Assembly: GCA_026315105.1 (NCBI GenBank)
Contig: CM048745.1
Coordinates: forward strand, 759,701,006 to 759,765,005
Reading direction: 5' to 3'
Length of the DNA: 64,000 bases
Origin: Locusta migratoria
Lineage: Eukaryota; Arthropoda; Insecta; Orthoptera; Acrididae
In this document: piece by piece, positions 1 through 12,157 of the stretch
How positions within the stretch are numbered: position 1 is the stretch's first letter
Layout: every line of letters starts with the position of its first letter
The notes under the pieces: model-generated
Told to the model about the DNA's origin: nothing
Database searches by the model: none
Seen by the model: the letters and a program-made list of their open reading frames with translations, nothing else
Translations under genes and position numbers: made by a program

Positions 1-447
1 ATTTGGTTGATTTCTCATAGGAATGACCCTAATGTTTTCATTTTTATGTACCAATTTGTTTTATCAAAACGTTTACATGCCTGATTAAACCACCGGTCTC
101 ATCGAAAGTTCTGGATTTTCTGTATCAAAACAGGTATGTTGATGGTATTAGCATATAAAATAACTGTCTCATAAATCCTACACACCAGTTCAAATAGTCT
201 TGTCGTGGCTGGCTCTCCCAGAGACTTTAGTAGCTCTGAGGGTATGTCACCTACTCCTCGGGCCTTGTTCCGACCTAGGTCTTTCAGGGCTCTGTCAAAT
301 TCATCTCTCAGTATAGCATCTCCTGTTTCATCTTGATCTACGTCCTCTTCCCTTCCTACCACATTGTCTGTAAGTTCATTTCCTTTGTAGAGCTGCTCTA
401 TGTACTCTTTCCACCTTTCAGCTTTCCCTTCTTTGCCGAGAACCGGC
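1..447 (-). pseudogene. RTE-like LINE reverse transcriptase fragment
   Basis: The minus strand encodes part of a non-LTR reverse transcriptase upstream of the catalytic YADD region. The readable frame at 362-165 contains VGDIPSELLKSLGEPATTRL and then a LFELVCRIYET segment, which matches the linker found in RTE-like LINEs (a ..LK..G......L..L...I..TG pattern). The match is lost near 165, where the frame reads into unrelated AT-rich sequence, so the copy is truncated there. Immediately to the right a CR1-like LINE tail begins. Related fragments of what appears to be the same family lie at 22088-23329, 26330-26800, 31835-32755 and 57990-59165. No start codon or promoter can be assigned. The clade name comes from motif recall and is less certain than the fact that this is a LINE RT. 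Confidence 0.6.
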
Positions 448-449
448 TT

Positions 450-1290
450 CTACATCTACATCTACATCGATACTCTGCAAATCACATTTAAGTGCCTGGC
501 AGAGGGTTCATTAACCACCTTCATAACTTTTCTCTACCGTTCCATTCTCTAATAGCGCGCGGGAAGAAAGAACACCTAAATCGTTCCGTTTTCGATCTGA
601 TTTCTCTTATTTTATTGGGATGGTCATGTCTCCCTGAGTAGGTGGGTGCTAGCAAAATATTTTCACATTCAGAACTAAAAGTCGGTGATTGAAACTTCGC
701 AAACAGATCACGCCGCAATGAATAACGTCTTTCTTTTAATGATTTCCACCCCAATTCGTTCAACATTTCCGTGACGCTTCCCCCCCCCCCCCGTAACGTG
801 ATAAAACAAAACGAGCTGCCCTTCTCTGAACCTTCTCAATATCTTCCGTCAGTCCCACCTGGTGAGGGTCCCACAAGGGGGAACAGTACTCCAAGAGAGG
901 ACGCACAAGTGTGATGTAGGCAGTCTCTTTGGTGGAGCTGGTGCATCGTCTAAGCGTTCTGCCAATGAAACGTAACCTTTGGTTCGCCTTCCCCACAATA
1001 TTTTCTATGTGTTCTCTCCAGTCAAAATTGTTCGTAATTGTAACTCCTAGGTATTTGTTTGACTTATTTATCGCGTAATTGAAGTTCAGTGGATTTCTTT
1101 TAGTGGTCATGTGTATTACTTCACACTTTTCTTTATTTAGTGTCAATTGCCAATTTTCGCACCAAGTAGAAATTTTGTCTAAATCGCTTTGCAGTTGCTT
1201 TTTATCCTCTGTTGACTTCACTAACCGATAAACGACAGCATCATCCGCGAACAGTCTAAGGGAGCTATTCAGATTGTTGTGATCACTTTT
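450..1290 (-). pseudogene. CR1/Jockey-like LINE, 3' part of RT with repeat tail
   Basis: On the minus strand a LINE starts inside the RT catalytic motif (LFADDAVVYR, near 1255-1226). It runs through the thumb region with KYLGVTITNNFDW, then IGRTLRRCTSSTKETAY, and VQRRAARFVLSRYGG. A poly(C) run at 781-792 disrupts the end of the frame. Downstream the sequence matches the tails of the copies at 28424-29245 and 45820-46172, including a segment TTTAAGTGCCTGGCAGAGGG on the plus strand (488-507). It ends at 450-468 in a TGTAGA-type hexamer repeat when read on the minus strand, which is typical of CR1-like 3' ends. The element is 5'-truncated just upstream of the catalytic motif. It has no N-terminal RT or endonuclease. 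Confidence 0.75.
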
Positions 1291-1324
1291 CTTTTTTCAC
1301 TTTAACTTGACCTTCATTTCCAAA

Positions 1325-1380
1325 GATGTGACTGAAGACCGAGCTGTTTAGTCCCCCCTAACTGCTCACAACAACAACCA
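1325..1380 (+). repeat. possible RTE-like LINE 3' end scrap
   Basis: The stretch GACTGAAGACCG followed about 30 bases later by ACAACAACAAC resembles the 3' ends of the RTE-like LINEs at 23310-23329 and 32735-32755, which read GGACTGAAGACCA then ACAACAACA. It is too short to be sure. Confidence 0.3.
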
Positions 1381-2013
1381 CCTCCAAGTATGTGATGAGT
1401 CGCCAGAAACGACACTCAAAACTGTAGGTCTCCTTTTCCCATATCGATGACTGGGGTGTTTGGGGTAGGTTAGAGACATGTTAGGCGCCAAAGTGGGTTC
1501 CAATCGAAACACTTTCACCAGTTCACTAAGCCACACGAAATATTTTGTAACTTTAATTACCTTTAAGTACTGAGTCTTGCAATTATGATTATTATTTTTT
1601 CATAAAGGAACTGCATCTTTAACCTTTCATTTAAAAAAAAAGTTAACTGATTCATAATCTTTCTTCTCCCACTTGTTGCTGTAAGCTCATTCCGACTTCT
1701 TTATTTGTTGTAACCATCTTTCCATTGGAAGGCCAATAGTTATCTGTGCATTTTGGAGGCTATTCTCGCTCATGCGCTGTACGTCTTACCACAATTTCCT
1801 TTAATACTGAATAAAGAGGCAGCTAACACTTTGGTTATTTGTTATTTCATCTGGTGTTCAACAGTTAGGTCTCTCTGACCTGCAGCGCTATATAGGTCAT
1901 AGACATTGTATGTTATAATTGAAATTGCTGCTTTAATTACAATTATTATTTGTTATTAGGACGTATATCCGCTTTACTACCATATTCAAGTAATTTCAGA
2001 TGTTCGTCACATT
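1381..2013. other. no recognisable feature
   Basis: AT-rich DNA with frequent stops in all frames. I see no RNA gene, repeat unit or transposon end here. Confidence 0.4.
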
Positions 2014-2160
2014 CCCATACATCGTTAGTTTTCGTGCTGTTGATCTACTTATTTACGGAACATTAAATAGATTGACAGCACGAAAACCAACGATGTATGT
2101 GGACTTCACGACCATTTGACTTTACCTGAAGATGCCAGTAAAGCCTAAATAGGTTTTTTC
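2014..2160. repeat. short foldback with a degenerate CTGAAGATG motif
   Basis: The segment at 2014-2046 is repeated inverted at 2069-2102 with few mismatches (about 33-bp arms, 22-base loop). Just outside the right arm, CTGAAGATG occurs at 2126-2134, followed by a run of T and CG where other loci have GAAA. The pattern is a decayed version of the motif found in the Penelope-like element at 17776. Confidence 0.5.
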
Positions 2161-2209
2161 GTAATAAATAATAGTCGTATTTAAAGTAGCGATTACAATT
2201 TTATTACAT

Positions 2210-3419
2210 AATGCCTTATTTAATCGTTTCATTGTTTTACTATGGACTCGAAACTACGAGCTTCAGACTTTATTATAGGAAACTAGGAACAATACAGCTG
2301 ACAGAAGTCCTTACATTACTCTATTTATACGAAAATCCCGCAACTCAGTACTACGAACATGTGTGGAATGACAATATTAGGGAGGTTGATTGTTCTCGGT
2401 AAGCCGAGAGCAAGGAGCTCCACCAGCTGTAAGGCGTCGGCAGAATCTCAGCGATGGCGGAGGGGGGGACGCACAACTTGAGGCACGGGTTACCCAAGAC
2501 TTGGCAGCCCAAGTTCTGCCCACTACTGGCCGCTGGTGCCTGGCAGTTAATTGATGAGTTCCACAGGGGGTGATCAACTCGTACCAAGGAAACTTACCGA
2601 TCGACGACATCAGCTGCTGTACCTCATAGTATTCTCTTTCTTTATTATCTTTGTAAATTCACAAATACTAAGCCGCAAAAGAAAAAAAGAAGTGTACACC
2701 TGGAAAGACACCGCCGCTTGTGATCCGATGATGCCTGATTCCACCAGCGGAGTAGTGCTTTCAGAGTCGTCCCCCGAGAAATGGGAAACTGGCTCAGCCG
2801 CCAAGGCGCCGTCAGTGTGCAACCTTTATTGGATAACAGCCCTAAGGCACGGTGTGATGACGTATAAAACAAATAGGCGCCAGCCAAAGGAAATGCGCTC
2901 GTACTTCCTAAAGTTAACTGAGCGAGTTTCCAAGGGGTCAAATAGTGGCCTCTTTCGGAGAATTTTCATACACGTTGGTTGTGCTGGGTAGTTGCGCAAC
3001 GATACTGGTTGCAATGGTCACGTGAAGATTCACTCATGTATAGGCGAGGTTTTGGATGACCACGCAGCACAAAGCAGAGATTGTAAAGGCAGCAGTAGCA
3101 GATCGTACGACTACCACGGGACGGTTACGAGGCTTTGTGAGCTCAGAAGTGTCACCAAGAACTGTTGCCATGTGGTTACTAGTGGGACTACGAGTAAGAA
3201 CACCACCAGGCCATCTTCCACTCAGCCACAGCATCAGAGTGTACTGATAGACAGGAGCCGTCAGAGGATCATTTGAAATGGTGTGACGTGATCTTCAGCG
3301 ATGCAAAAATAGTTAGTTCTCCCTAAATAATTACAAGTTTGAAGTTATACACATAAGCTCTAAAAGAAATTCGTTAAACTTCATTTACACAATTACAAGG
3401 CGTGTAAGCTGTTGACCCA
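2210..3419. other. no recognisable gene; unassigned open frames
   Basis: The longest open frame is 2551-2991 (+), 146 codons. It has a hydrophobic stretch near residues 23-37 (LLYLIVFSFFIIFVN) but no recognisable domain, no repeat partner in the window and no Kozak or splice context that I can argue for. The overlapping minus frames are equally open, which is what chance predicts in a locally GC-richer patch. I make no functional call. Confidence 0.25.
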
Positions 3420-4850
3420 TCAAGTGCCTCTCCAAGCTTATTTAATGTAACTCCTGATAAAATTCCACACAAGCTGGTATTGAATGGAAAAAAGTGAAAG
3501 AAGAACCGTTGACAGGAAGCTTCAAAGAAGCACCGATGAGGAATACGATATTGACAGTCCATGGAAGAACTGTAAGTAACCTTACAATCTATGAAAAACA
3601 ATAAAGCTCCATGCCTAGAAGACCCACGTCGAGAGCAAAGTAAAATGTTTGGACGAGTAACAAAGCAGTATAACTTAACTTTAATCAACACCTGCACATC
3701 AGAATTGCAGATCCCATAGTATTAGCTCTCCTGAAGCCTGTTAAAGAATCAACTGAGGTCAAATACTTGTAACCAGTTTCTCTTCTATGCCAACTGTATA
3801 AAGCCCTGGAAAGGCTGATCCTCAACCGCATCTCACAAAAAGATGATAAAAACCTTAAAAAAAAAAATAACGTCGTGCTGTGGTCAAATTCCTAACTTGA
3901 CGCAATACACTGAAGATGGGTACGAATGATAACAAGTTACTGGCGTGGCATTCATATATCAGATAGCAGCTTATGACCTTGTCAACAATAAGAAGCTGAT
4001 CAGAAAGGTATACTCTGTCACAAAAGACTACCGACTCACTCGGTTTGTAAGGAGTTGCTGCATAACAGGAGGTTTTTTTGTAACTCTGCATAATAGTAAG
4101 AGCCGACGAGAGTCCTTGCAGAAAGGACTCCCTCTAGGTAGTGTACTAAAAGCTCTGCTTTTCAGCATCAATGACCAACCCATCAACCCTGGAACGAAAA
4201 CATGTATTTATGCAGATGATACACTGTTGAACCTCAAAGTAAAACCTTCGATGAAGTGGAGACAAATTTGACTGCAGTCCTGGGTCCTGGAACAATTCGA
4301 CCAGTATTATGATGATGATCATCTAAAGCCAAACCCCGGAAAGACGCAGGTCTCTGCCTTTCATCTGAGAAACCGGAAAGCCAGGAGGAAGCTATCTATT
4401 ATCTTGAGAGGCCAGCAACTACGGCACTACGATACCACAAAATATCTGACAGCAAAACTGGACTGTAGTCTGACATTCAAAGTTCACTGTCAGGAAAGAA
4501 AGCTAAAAGTATCTACGTGAAATAGCATCACACGTAAATTTATTTGCACCACTTGGGGTTCACAGCCTAACGTGCTCCGAACATATGTCTTGGCACTGTG
4601 TTTCTCTGCAGCAGAATACGCAGCACCAGTCAGGCGCAACTCCACACATGCTAAACAGGTGGGTACACCGATGAATGAGACTGGACGTATTGCGACTGGC
4701 TGCCTGTGACCAACTCCATTCACCAAAATGTACCAAATCATGGCTATAGAGCGACCTGACAGACGAAGACAAACAGCCATAGAAATCGGAAAGAAAAGCA
4801 GGAAACCGAGGCTGAAGTCAAGAAGTAGCTTCATGAACACAACAACAGCT
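3420..4850 (+). pseudogene. degenerate LINE reverse transcriptase (second CR1-superfamily-like family)
   Basis: Pieces of one RT can be followed across frames. At about 3775-3835 there is SLLCQLYKALERLILNRIS, a classic finger/palm segment. At 3960-4230 one reads AAYDLVNNKKL, then KGLPLGSVLKALLFS and CIYADDT (catalytic YADD near 4207-4218). From 4250 onward, in changing frames, come HLKPNPGKTQVSAFHLRNRK, LRTYVLALCFSAAEYAAPV and a closing RIATGCL segment. The order and spacing fit a LINE RT and thumb. Stops occur near 3765, 4271, 4302 and 4519, with several frameshifts, so it is long dead. It differs in sequence from the RTE-like and CR1-like copies elsewhere in the window. The 5' boundary is approximate, and nothing upstream of it could be read as endonuclease. 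Confidence 0.7.
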
Positions 4851-4997
4851 ATGCCAAATGGTTATACTTCAGTGACTTGTATTGCTGTACTGTACTTTTT
4901 TCACTGAGTTACATTGTAATTATTTTATTTATCTAAGTCCTCGATACGTAAAATAAATTATTCAACTAAATACCTTGTAATTACAATCAGGAACAAC

Positions 4998-5390
4998 TTT
5001 AATTTGAGAGAACATGTGGGGAAGGTGAACCAAGGGCTGCGTTTCATTGTTAGAGCTCTTAGAAGATGTAATGTTTCTAATAAAGAAACTCTCTACACTA
5101 GTTCGTCCGATTTTGGCGTATTGTTGCTCACTGTGGGATACTCACAAGTTGGGAGTGACGGTCACATCGAAAAGATTCAGAAAACTGTAGCTCGTTTCGT
5201 AATCTCGCGGAACAGCAGAGGGAATGTCACAGATATTATGAACGACTTGTGGTAGAAATCATTGAAAGAATTACCAATTCGTTACGGGGACATCTGTTTG
5301 CTAAATTTCTTTCACTAACTTACTCCTCCGAATGCGAACATATTTTGTTAGCACTCGGCTACAGAGGGGGACATGATCATAATAATAAAT
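4998..5390 (+). pseudogene. CR1/Jockey-like LINE fragment
   Basis: The plus strand encodes LREHVGKVNQGLRFIVRALR, parallel to the KANQRLRFIGRTL region of the copy at 450-1290, then a C-terminal HIEKIQKTVARFVISRNSRG. It ends without the hexamer tail near 5390. Only the RT thumb region remains, and the frame is interrupted between these two blocks. Confidence 0.7.
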
Positions 5391-8300
5391 AAATCATATC
5401 TAAAACAGAAGATTTAGGTGTTTCTATTTCTGTCTTGATGTTAGAGAATACAAAGGCAGAGATATATTATGTCATAACCCATATTTAAGGTCATAACTGT
5501 CATTTATAAATGTTATTGGTGAGTAAATCGCCACTGGAAACATAGTTTCTTGACCTCCGAACCAAGATCCCTTGCTGTTCGTCTCTGCGTTAGTTATCTA
5601 GAGTTACCCGCCAGACCTGACACTGCGTGCACTTTTTACGAACGTAGTTACGGTAACTTGCAACATACAGCTCTCTATTTCGGATAGCATTATGGGAAAA
5701 AGCTTTGAAGTGTTCCTTGGAGCATCAGCTAAAGAATACATCGTAAAAAACGCGACCATTTGCCTCGAAGGTATAGGTTTCCAAATCGACACAATTTGTA
5801 CTTCTGATACAAAATTTTTCTAGCATATAACGAATAACGAATAACGATTTTCGAAAAGGGGAAGCGGAGAGCGTAAACATTTGATCCACTTGCTACTTCC
5901 CAAGGTACAACTCTTGAAACATCGCATTTTCGAACACATTGCTATCGCGTGCTGTCGAACAAAGATGGTATCTCCTGAAACAAAATGTTCAAATATTTGT
6001 AAGATGAAAGACGGTTGTCGGCCGTCTTCCCTAGGTTTTTAACTTTGTAAATTATCTAAGCTCACTAGACGGCCTTTTTGCTAAAAGAGAACCCCTATCG
6101 TTCGGAGGCATGAGGAATAGCATTTCATTTCATGTTTTTAAGTGTTAGTTTCGGTAATATTGCTGGGATTTTATTATGCTAATAATTTATCACTGTGTCT
6201 ATGTTTCTATAAGTTTCCGTAATATTGCTGGGATTTCATTATGCTAATAATTTATCATTGTGTTTATGAATGTGGCAATATGAACGGTTTCTCCATGACG
6301 CCACTGTCCCTGTGAGAATGTGTACTTGCTTTATTCTGTAAGTGCATGAATAAGAATCTTCTAGCATGGGAGTCTTTGTGTATGTATGAAAATTTGCGTC
6401 GTTCGCTGCTTGGTGGTCGGTACTAGTGTTTGTATCGATAGGTAGTCGTTACCTACCTCTGCTTTTAATGCTACCAGAGAGGTTCCTCCACCCTTTGGTT
6501 ACAAGTTGGGTTGGCAATGCCCGGTGGCGAGCCTCGACAGGACGCCCGAGTTTCAGGTCTCCCCACCACCTCGGTTTTTCCAGGGGTTTCTACCGATTTC
6601 CGGTGGATTTCCGGTGGTGGAGGGGACTGGGTGGCCGATCTGATCATTCTGTGGCTGCGCTTAGACTTGGTAAGATGTTCTGCTTTTCTTTCCTCCCTTG
6701 AGATTGTAGTGATTTGTTATCTTGGTTTTTAGACTTTAGAACTACAGTTTTTGGGATAACTTTGCCCGATCATGTACGGAAATGTATTCAATTTCATTTC
6801 GGTGATTTTGCATAGGTAAACACGTTGAATGTGCAACTAATTCGGTTCGATAACGGCTGAGAATCGGTAACTTGTGTGAGTTTAACTGGCGGTGTATGAA
6901 TTCTGTTTATTGAAATTCCTTCTACCTCTGTGGAATGCGACTAATGAGGGAATTTTTCCTTTTCTCTGTAGTGCATGTGAGATATTCTTTTCTGTTTTCT
7001 CCTTCCGCGAGTGATATGTACTCCACGTGGTGTGTTCTTAGAACAAAGTCTTCAGCTACCCCTGTGTCTGTTTCTAGGCCCTTCACGCAAGAAATCATGT
7101 ATGTATTTTTCTGATTTTCCTTATTACATCGCGATCTCCTCTCCGTCTATTTTAAACTGCTGTAAACTTGTACTTTGCATTCGGACTCCGTCAGTAAATT
7201 CTATTATAGCCTTGTACGACCCCCTTGATTAGCTTCCTTATGAAATACTGCGTATTTCTAGGGACTGCATGCCGTGACTTTGAATTTATTCCACTTTTGT
7301 GATTTTTGAAGACTGGACTTCGTCCATGCGTGTAAAACCTTCCCAGTCGCGTCTAACTGTATTTATTTAGCTTCCTATGCATTTCTAAGGGTTGCATGCC
7401 GTAGCTATTTTTCTTTATTTTTACGAAATTGAATTTTTGTATTTGTACTGGTTTCCGGAACCACGTGGCTCCGAACTCCGACTTCAAAGGTTTATACCTA
7501 GTCAATCGAGTTCTCGCCACTGCTCACACACCAGGGCCTCCCTATTGTGTATTGTCGCATCGTAATCTGTGATTCCGCTGCTTTTTATTGAAATGAATGC
7601 GATCTTTCAGTGGGGTGCAAATATGTAATGTAGCAGACACGTGCCGTGTGTCTCAATAATTCTGCATGGTCACGATATGATTGAATGAAATTTAATCTCG
7701 CTGTTATCACGTACCATCTCAACTAAAGAAAGACAGACCAGACCGACCTACGAAGTATATTTTTTCTTTTGTTGTGTAGTACATCCTGGTTCGCTGAATT
7801 TCGCCTACGATAGCGGTGCCTGCTTCTGTTTCGTATCAGCACGCTGAGTTCGGCGAGTTTCGCTTTGCTTTGCGCGTGTGAGTGGCTGAATATTTGTTGA
7901 TCGTAAATCCCTCCTCCGACGATGTTCAATTAGTTTACTTTAAATTTATTTGAAATGGGATGCATTTTTATTATTTCACAAGATTGGTTCCCCCATTTGC
8001 TGATGTTTGAAGTAAATAAATAAATATTAGTTAATACCCTCTATTTTTATTTATTTTTTTTCTTCGCCTGCACTGGGAACACACTGAGATGCAAATTATC
8101 ATATTTTTAATTCCGTTGCGCCATAAATGTTCTCGCAGCCACCTTCATGAAATGGGTTAGTTCGGGGTGGCTTGTATATTAATGATTGTAATTCTCATAA
8201 GCTACGACGTATGTTGGCCACCGTCTCTTTGTCTTCCTGCTGCTAAAGTTTGAGTCAGTTCTAAATTCTGGGCCAGGGAACAAGATTCTGTTGCAGGAAG

Positions 8301-8417
8301 TAGTCAGTAATTAACACGAATCCTTTAGCTGGCTTTATGGCCACAATTATATGTATAAAGTAAGCTTTTAACCGACCCCTTTCAGCCAGAGTTAATTTTA
8401 CAATTAACGGTGGTCTT
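5391..8417. other. unassigned DNA, no gene seen
   Basis: About 3 kb without a recognisable domain, tRNA-like box or transposon end. Local GC is higher at 6480-6640, where open frames at 6426-6732 arise from composition. A 65-bp tandem duplication lies at 6143-6275. Two imperfect direct repeats around GCATGCCGT occur at about 7231-7290 and 7369-7410. Confidence 0.4.
6143..6275. repeat. 65-bp imperfect tandem duplication
   Basis: The segment containing AATATTGCTGGGATTT at 6156 recurs 65 bases later at 6221, and the similarity continues through TATGCTAATAATTTATCA in both copies. There are a few mismatches. Confidence 0.8.
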
Positions 8418-8605
8418 TCAACATATTGGACCAAACTGCTATGGTCAACAGTCCGTAGATTTACAAACTTCTTAAACAAACCTAAGGACAACACACACAC
8501 TCACACACACACATACACACACATGCCCTAGGGAGGACTCTAATCTCCGACGGCGAGCAACCGCGCGCACTGCAGCATGGCGCCTTAGAGCTCTCGGCGT
8601 TTTCA
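8418..8605 (-). mobile_element. tRNA-headed SINE (CA-rich subfamily)
   Basis: A minus-strand copy. It has the tail ACCAAACTGCTATGGTCAAC, an internal (CA)n run at 8490-8522, and a decayed B-box and head at about 8538-8600. It matches the copy at 25557-25787 in order and sequence. Confidence 0.75.
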
Positions 8606-10217
8606 CCGCGACTCTCTTGAAACAAATGAGATATCATTCTGCTCTCATTTTTAAATAAAATTACTATGCGTTATTACATTGCACACGCAGCTACGAATGA
8701 CCCTAAATCGACCATTCGAAAGTCTACAAAATGTGTGTCTACCTCTGTAATCTCTTTCAAATTTTTACGATATATTTCGATACTTGACAAACCTGCTGCA
8801 CATTAAATGCGATCAATAACAAAAATAAAATCAGCCCTTCTTCGAGCGTAAATATATATCAATCTGCAAGATGTGCAAAAATATAATTTATTCGCTCAGT
8901 AGAATTTTTTGTTGTCAAATGGTAAGTTTCAGAGCGGCCTGAACACCATCCTTCAGTACAATTAGCACTTTTGTTAGCGAACCATCAGGATTTTCCGGTA
9001 GTATCTTAATAACGGATACATAGGCCTATTTTCGAAAATGGAAAAATTCCATTTCTAGATAAATGTAAACAAGGTTTATTGCAAATATTAGAACAATTTG
9101 TTACGGTCAGTTATTTAGATATTTGCGACTCGTGGTGCGAAGACGGCAGAAATCTAGTTTTGTGATTTTGTGCAAAAGTGCTATCAGTCTGAACGTCTGG
9201 ATCTCGGTAACGAATAAAGAATCGAAAATATTTAGTTAACTATTATGAGAATATTTTCTTATAATATGTTCTTATTAAGTACTTTTGTAATATTTAAATA
9301 TTTGGCACTGTACCGTTGGATAACTACAAAATTGCCATTCTTTTAATATGTAAACAAATTTTAAGTAAGCGAAGGGCTAGCCAGAATTCTTTACACCTTA
9401 ACTCTGTGATTAATGGAACTCGACAATGGGTCCCTGAAGGATAGAGAATTCGCAAGCGCAGTTAACGAACATAGTAATACCGCGCACTGCCGTGTGGCAA
9501 AAAGCGACTGCAAAGCTTAACACACACCGAAGTGTATATTCGATTAGGTAAAAATAAATAGTCTCACTCTTTATTGGTGTATAACTTTCTGTATATTTGC
9601 TCTAGGCTTTTATAGCTAATACATTTAGGTTTAATTAATGGAGAATACTATTTTTAATCCATGAAATGGCTAGTAATAACTTGTTTATTAAGTAAAAAAA
9701 AAAAAAAAATAAACAAAAGAAAAAAAATTCGCTGATGTTGATAATCATGCTTGTAACGTTGAAACAATTATTTTTGTACTTTCCGTCTTCGCGAAGAATC
9801 ATGTTATTGTCCACTAATCCTTTGAGACATCTCACCATTAGGCGTTTCATGGCAGCCCTGGCTTGTTACCACATTATTCGTTTCATCAATGGCTCCGCTG
9901 AGTGTCAGTACAGTTTGCAACTTTTAATGGGAAGAGACGAAGCAGAGAATTTATAATTTCGAATTTGCAAACGTGGTAACGCTGGCAAGACGTATGCTGC
10001 ATCAGTTTTAAACCGATTTAATGATGTTTATCGTTACATATGATTCCAAAATTATCCTGTTTATTTTGTAACATGTGAATCTTACATTCCTATGCTATCT
10101 GCCCCTGATACAGTGTGGGCGTCTGCTATGAATTTATAAGATGCCTGCTAGAATGGCGAATACCCCAGCTGTGGCTACAATCTGACCAAGGCAAAGAGGT
10201 TTCTAACAGATCTATAC
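8606..10217. other. unassigned AT-rich DNA
   Basis: No domain, tRNA-like box or inverted repeat could be recognised. A poly(A) run lies at 9693-9708. Confidence 0.4.
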
Positions 10218-10474
10218 ATAAAGAACAGTCTGGAGTGCAAACTTTTTTTTTTTTTTTTGACTTGTTTCGCTCTTATTTAAACCATCTTCAGAAAATTAAG
10301 CTCCATTGATGTTGTGCCGCTGGCAGTAGACTTGGAGCCTTCTAGTGCGTCGCGTGAGGCTCCAAGTCTCTTGCCAGCGCCACAACATCAATGGAGCTTA
10401 ATTTCCTGAAGATGGTTTAAATAAGACCGAAAATTGTCTAAATAACATTTTTTGTACTCTAGACTGTTCTTTAT
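10218..10474. repeat. foldback element with the CTGAAGATG-GAAA motif in both arms
   Basis: Arms of about 120 bp (10218-10340 and 10357-10474) are inverted copies of each other around a short loop. The right arm carries CTGAAGATG at 10406-10414, followed by GGTTT...AAGACC (a pairable stem) and GAAA at 10429. The left arm carries the reverse complement at 10265-10291, with GCGAAAC instead of CCGAAAA. A T run in the left arm (10244-10258) pairs poorly. I could not find a clear target duplication. Confidence 0.75.
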
Positions 10475-11119
10475 ATTTAAATTTAAATAAGAGTGCTATT
10501 TCCCATAAGTGAAACAAAAATGTTTTCAAAAATATGTGTTCTGACAGATCGTTCTGTTTGTTTCAAATGACCCTTCAGCTACAGGTGGCTCGTTGATGGT
10601 GGTCATGAGACGGTAATCGGCTACTTACCATTGTTAAGGTAACGTCGTTTTGCAAGATCAATGTAGTTCACTTACATACCGTTTCAAACTGGTTAAGGCT
10701 TCGGGCTAAATGGAATTTTTAAATCGGTTTTTATCCATTTCGTAATATTGCTGTTCCAGAGTTAAATAACGATTCGTCACTCGATAGCGATTTCATTGTC
10801 CTGCTTGTCTATTGTAAGATGTTGGACTTAATTTCCTCCATTCCTCAAGCTTAAATGTGTCAAATTGTTGCTTGTGTAAAGCTTCCCTTTCCACCCACGT
10901 TCTATGTTTCTTTAAGTGATACAGTAATCAGGTGCAAGTAATTTCATGATAGAATGCTTACATGTTTTCCTGTACTCTATAATGAATAACTGTTCTTTTA
11001 AACTTTCCCATTTGTGTAGGTCGTCATTTAACCCCATTCTAACTTCAGTATCAGTGAATCCGCTGAGTTTTTCAGCTGCAGGTCTTGTATAGATTGGAGA
11101 CGGACAGTAGCTCGGATTG

Positions 11120-11172
11120 TTTTAGTACCGATGGGAAAGGAAACAGGCTGTGCCCTTTCAAAGTAACCATCC

Positions 11173-11209
<37 letters not shown>

Positions 11210-11275
11210 ACATCTCGATACCGGCTGCGGATCTAAACCACGGCTCTCCTGAATTCGAGTGCCTCACTTCTTTAG
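11120..11275 (-). mobile_element. SINE-like repeat of another family, decayed, with poly(A) insertion
   Basis: The block at 11140-11170 (GTGCCCTTTCAAAGTAACCAT) resembles the block at 39885-39905. After a run of A at 11174-11206, a decayed B-box-like stretch (CTCCTGAATTCGAGTGC) follows. The order suggests a minus-strand tRNA-headed repeat. Confidence is limited by decay. Confidence 0.4.
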
Positions 11276-11315
11276 GTGTCCCATATTTAAATGATACGTA
11301 TACGTTATTAATTTG

Positions 11316-11538
11316 CAATATGCGAGGTTATCCGACTTTTAACGGCTGTTCTTCAGTTGGTCTATCATTTTGTAACATGAAAATTTGTGCCGGACCGGGA
11401 CTACATTCACAGGTCTCCCGCTTCTCGCGAAAAGTGGAAGACCTGGGTTCGAGTCCAGGTCCGCCAGAAATTTTTATATGTTACAAAATGATAGACCAAC
11501 TGGAAGAGCAGCAAAAAGTCGGAAATTCTCGCATAATA
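11316..11538. repeat. foldback element with a tRNA-like core
   Basis: Arms at 11316-11402 and 11452-11538 are inverted repeats. For example, CAGTTGGTCTATCATTTTGT at 11355 returns inverted at 11481-11500. The centre contains a B-box-like GGGTTCGAGTCC (about 11450-11461) and an anticodon-stem-like hairpin CTTCTCGCGAAAAG. It is about 220 bp long. It looks like two tRNA-headed repeats fused head to head, or a palindromic MITE that took up a tRNA-like sequence. No target duplication was identified. Confidence 0.75.
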
Positions 11539-12059
11539 AATAATATGGTCTTGATAATCCTGTGATGCATGATTTATTAGCAAATAAGAAAAAATGGTGG
11601 TCTGTAATGTAAATTACAATTCTTTTTCAGCCCCAATGTACAAAGAAAAATACCATAATGTTCTCGGGAATTAACTCTGGGCACTTGAGACCTCCTGAGT
11701 ATATACTTTGAGCGTTGGCTCTTTGATTGGAATACGTCTTTGATACTGCTGCCTGTTTATTATTGTTAAAGTAGAAAAAATACGAAAATGAAATAAATGC
11801 CAAAAAGAGATCGTGATAAAGCAAAGTGACTAGAAAGAATGACTTTATTAGAACAAAGGTGGGAGGTATTTCAGCGTACAGCATATTAAAAAACAGCTAG
11901 TTGTTACCTTGACTTTCTCGTTGCGTCACTATGGATTCTTTATGCTTCCGTAAAATCGGCGGAAGTTCTGGTAACCGCCCGCCGAAGTGAATGATTTGAT
12001 CGTATAATTAGTAATTTGATAGCATGTAGCTAACCATGTGAAAAACGGCATTAAAAATG

Positions 12060-12157
12060 TACAATTGTTTGTAGAGCTTACGGGACTTAACTACGGGGTC
12101 ATCAGTCTCTAAACTTACAAACTACTTATGAACTAGCTAATACTAAAGACGGCATTG
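12060..12157 (-). mobile_element. 5'-truncated tRNA-headed SINE
   Basis: Only the tail half is present on the minus strand, with ACTACGGGGTCATCAGTCTC. It ends after the GACGGCA block, so the tRNA-like head is missing. Confidence 0.85.

Noticed and set aside
2551..2991. 146-codon plus-strand frame with a hydrophobic stretch, considered as a membrane protein gene
   Set aside because: No domain, no start or splice context, and opposite-strand frames are equally open. Chance is enough to explain it.
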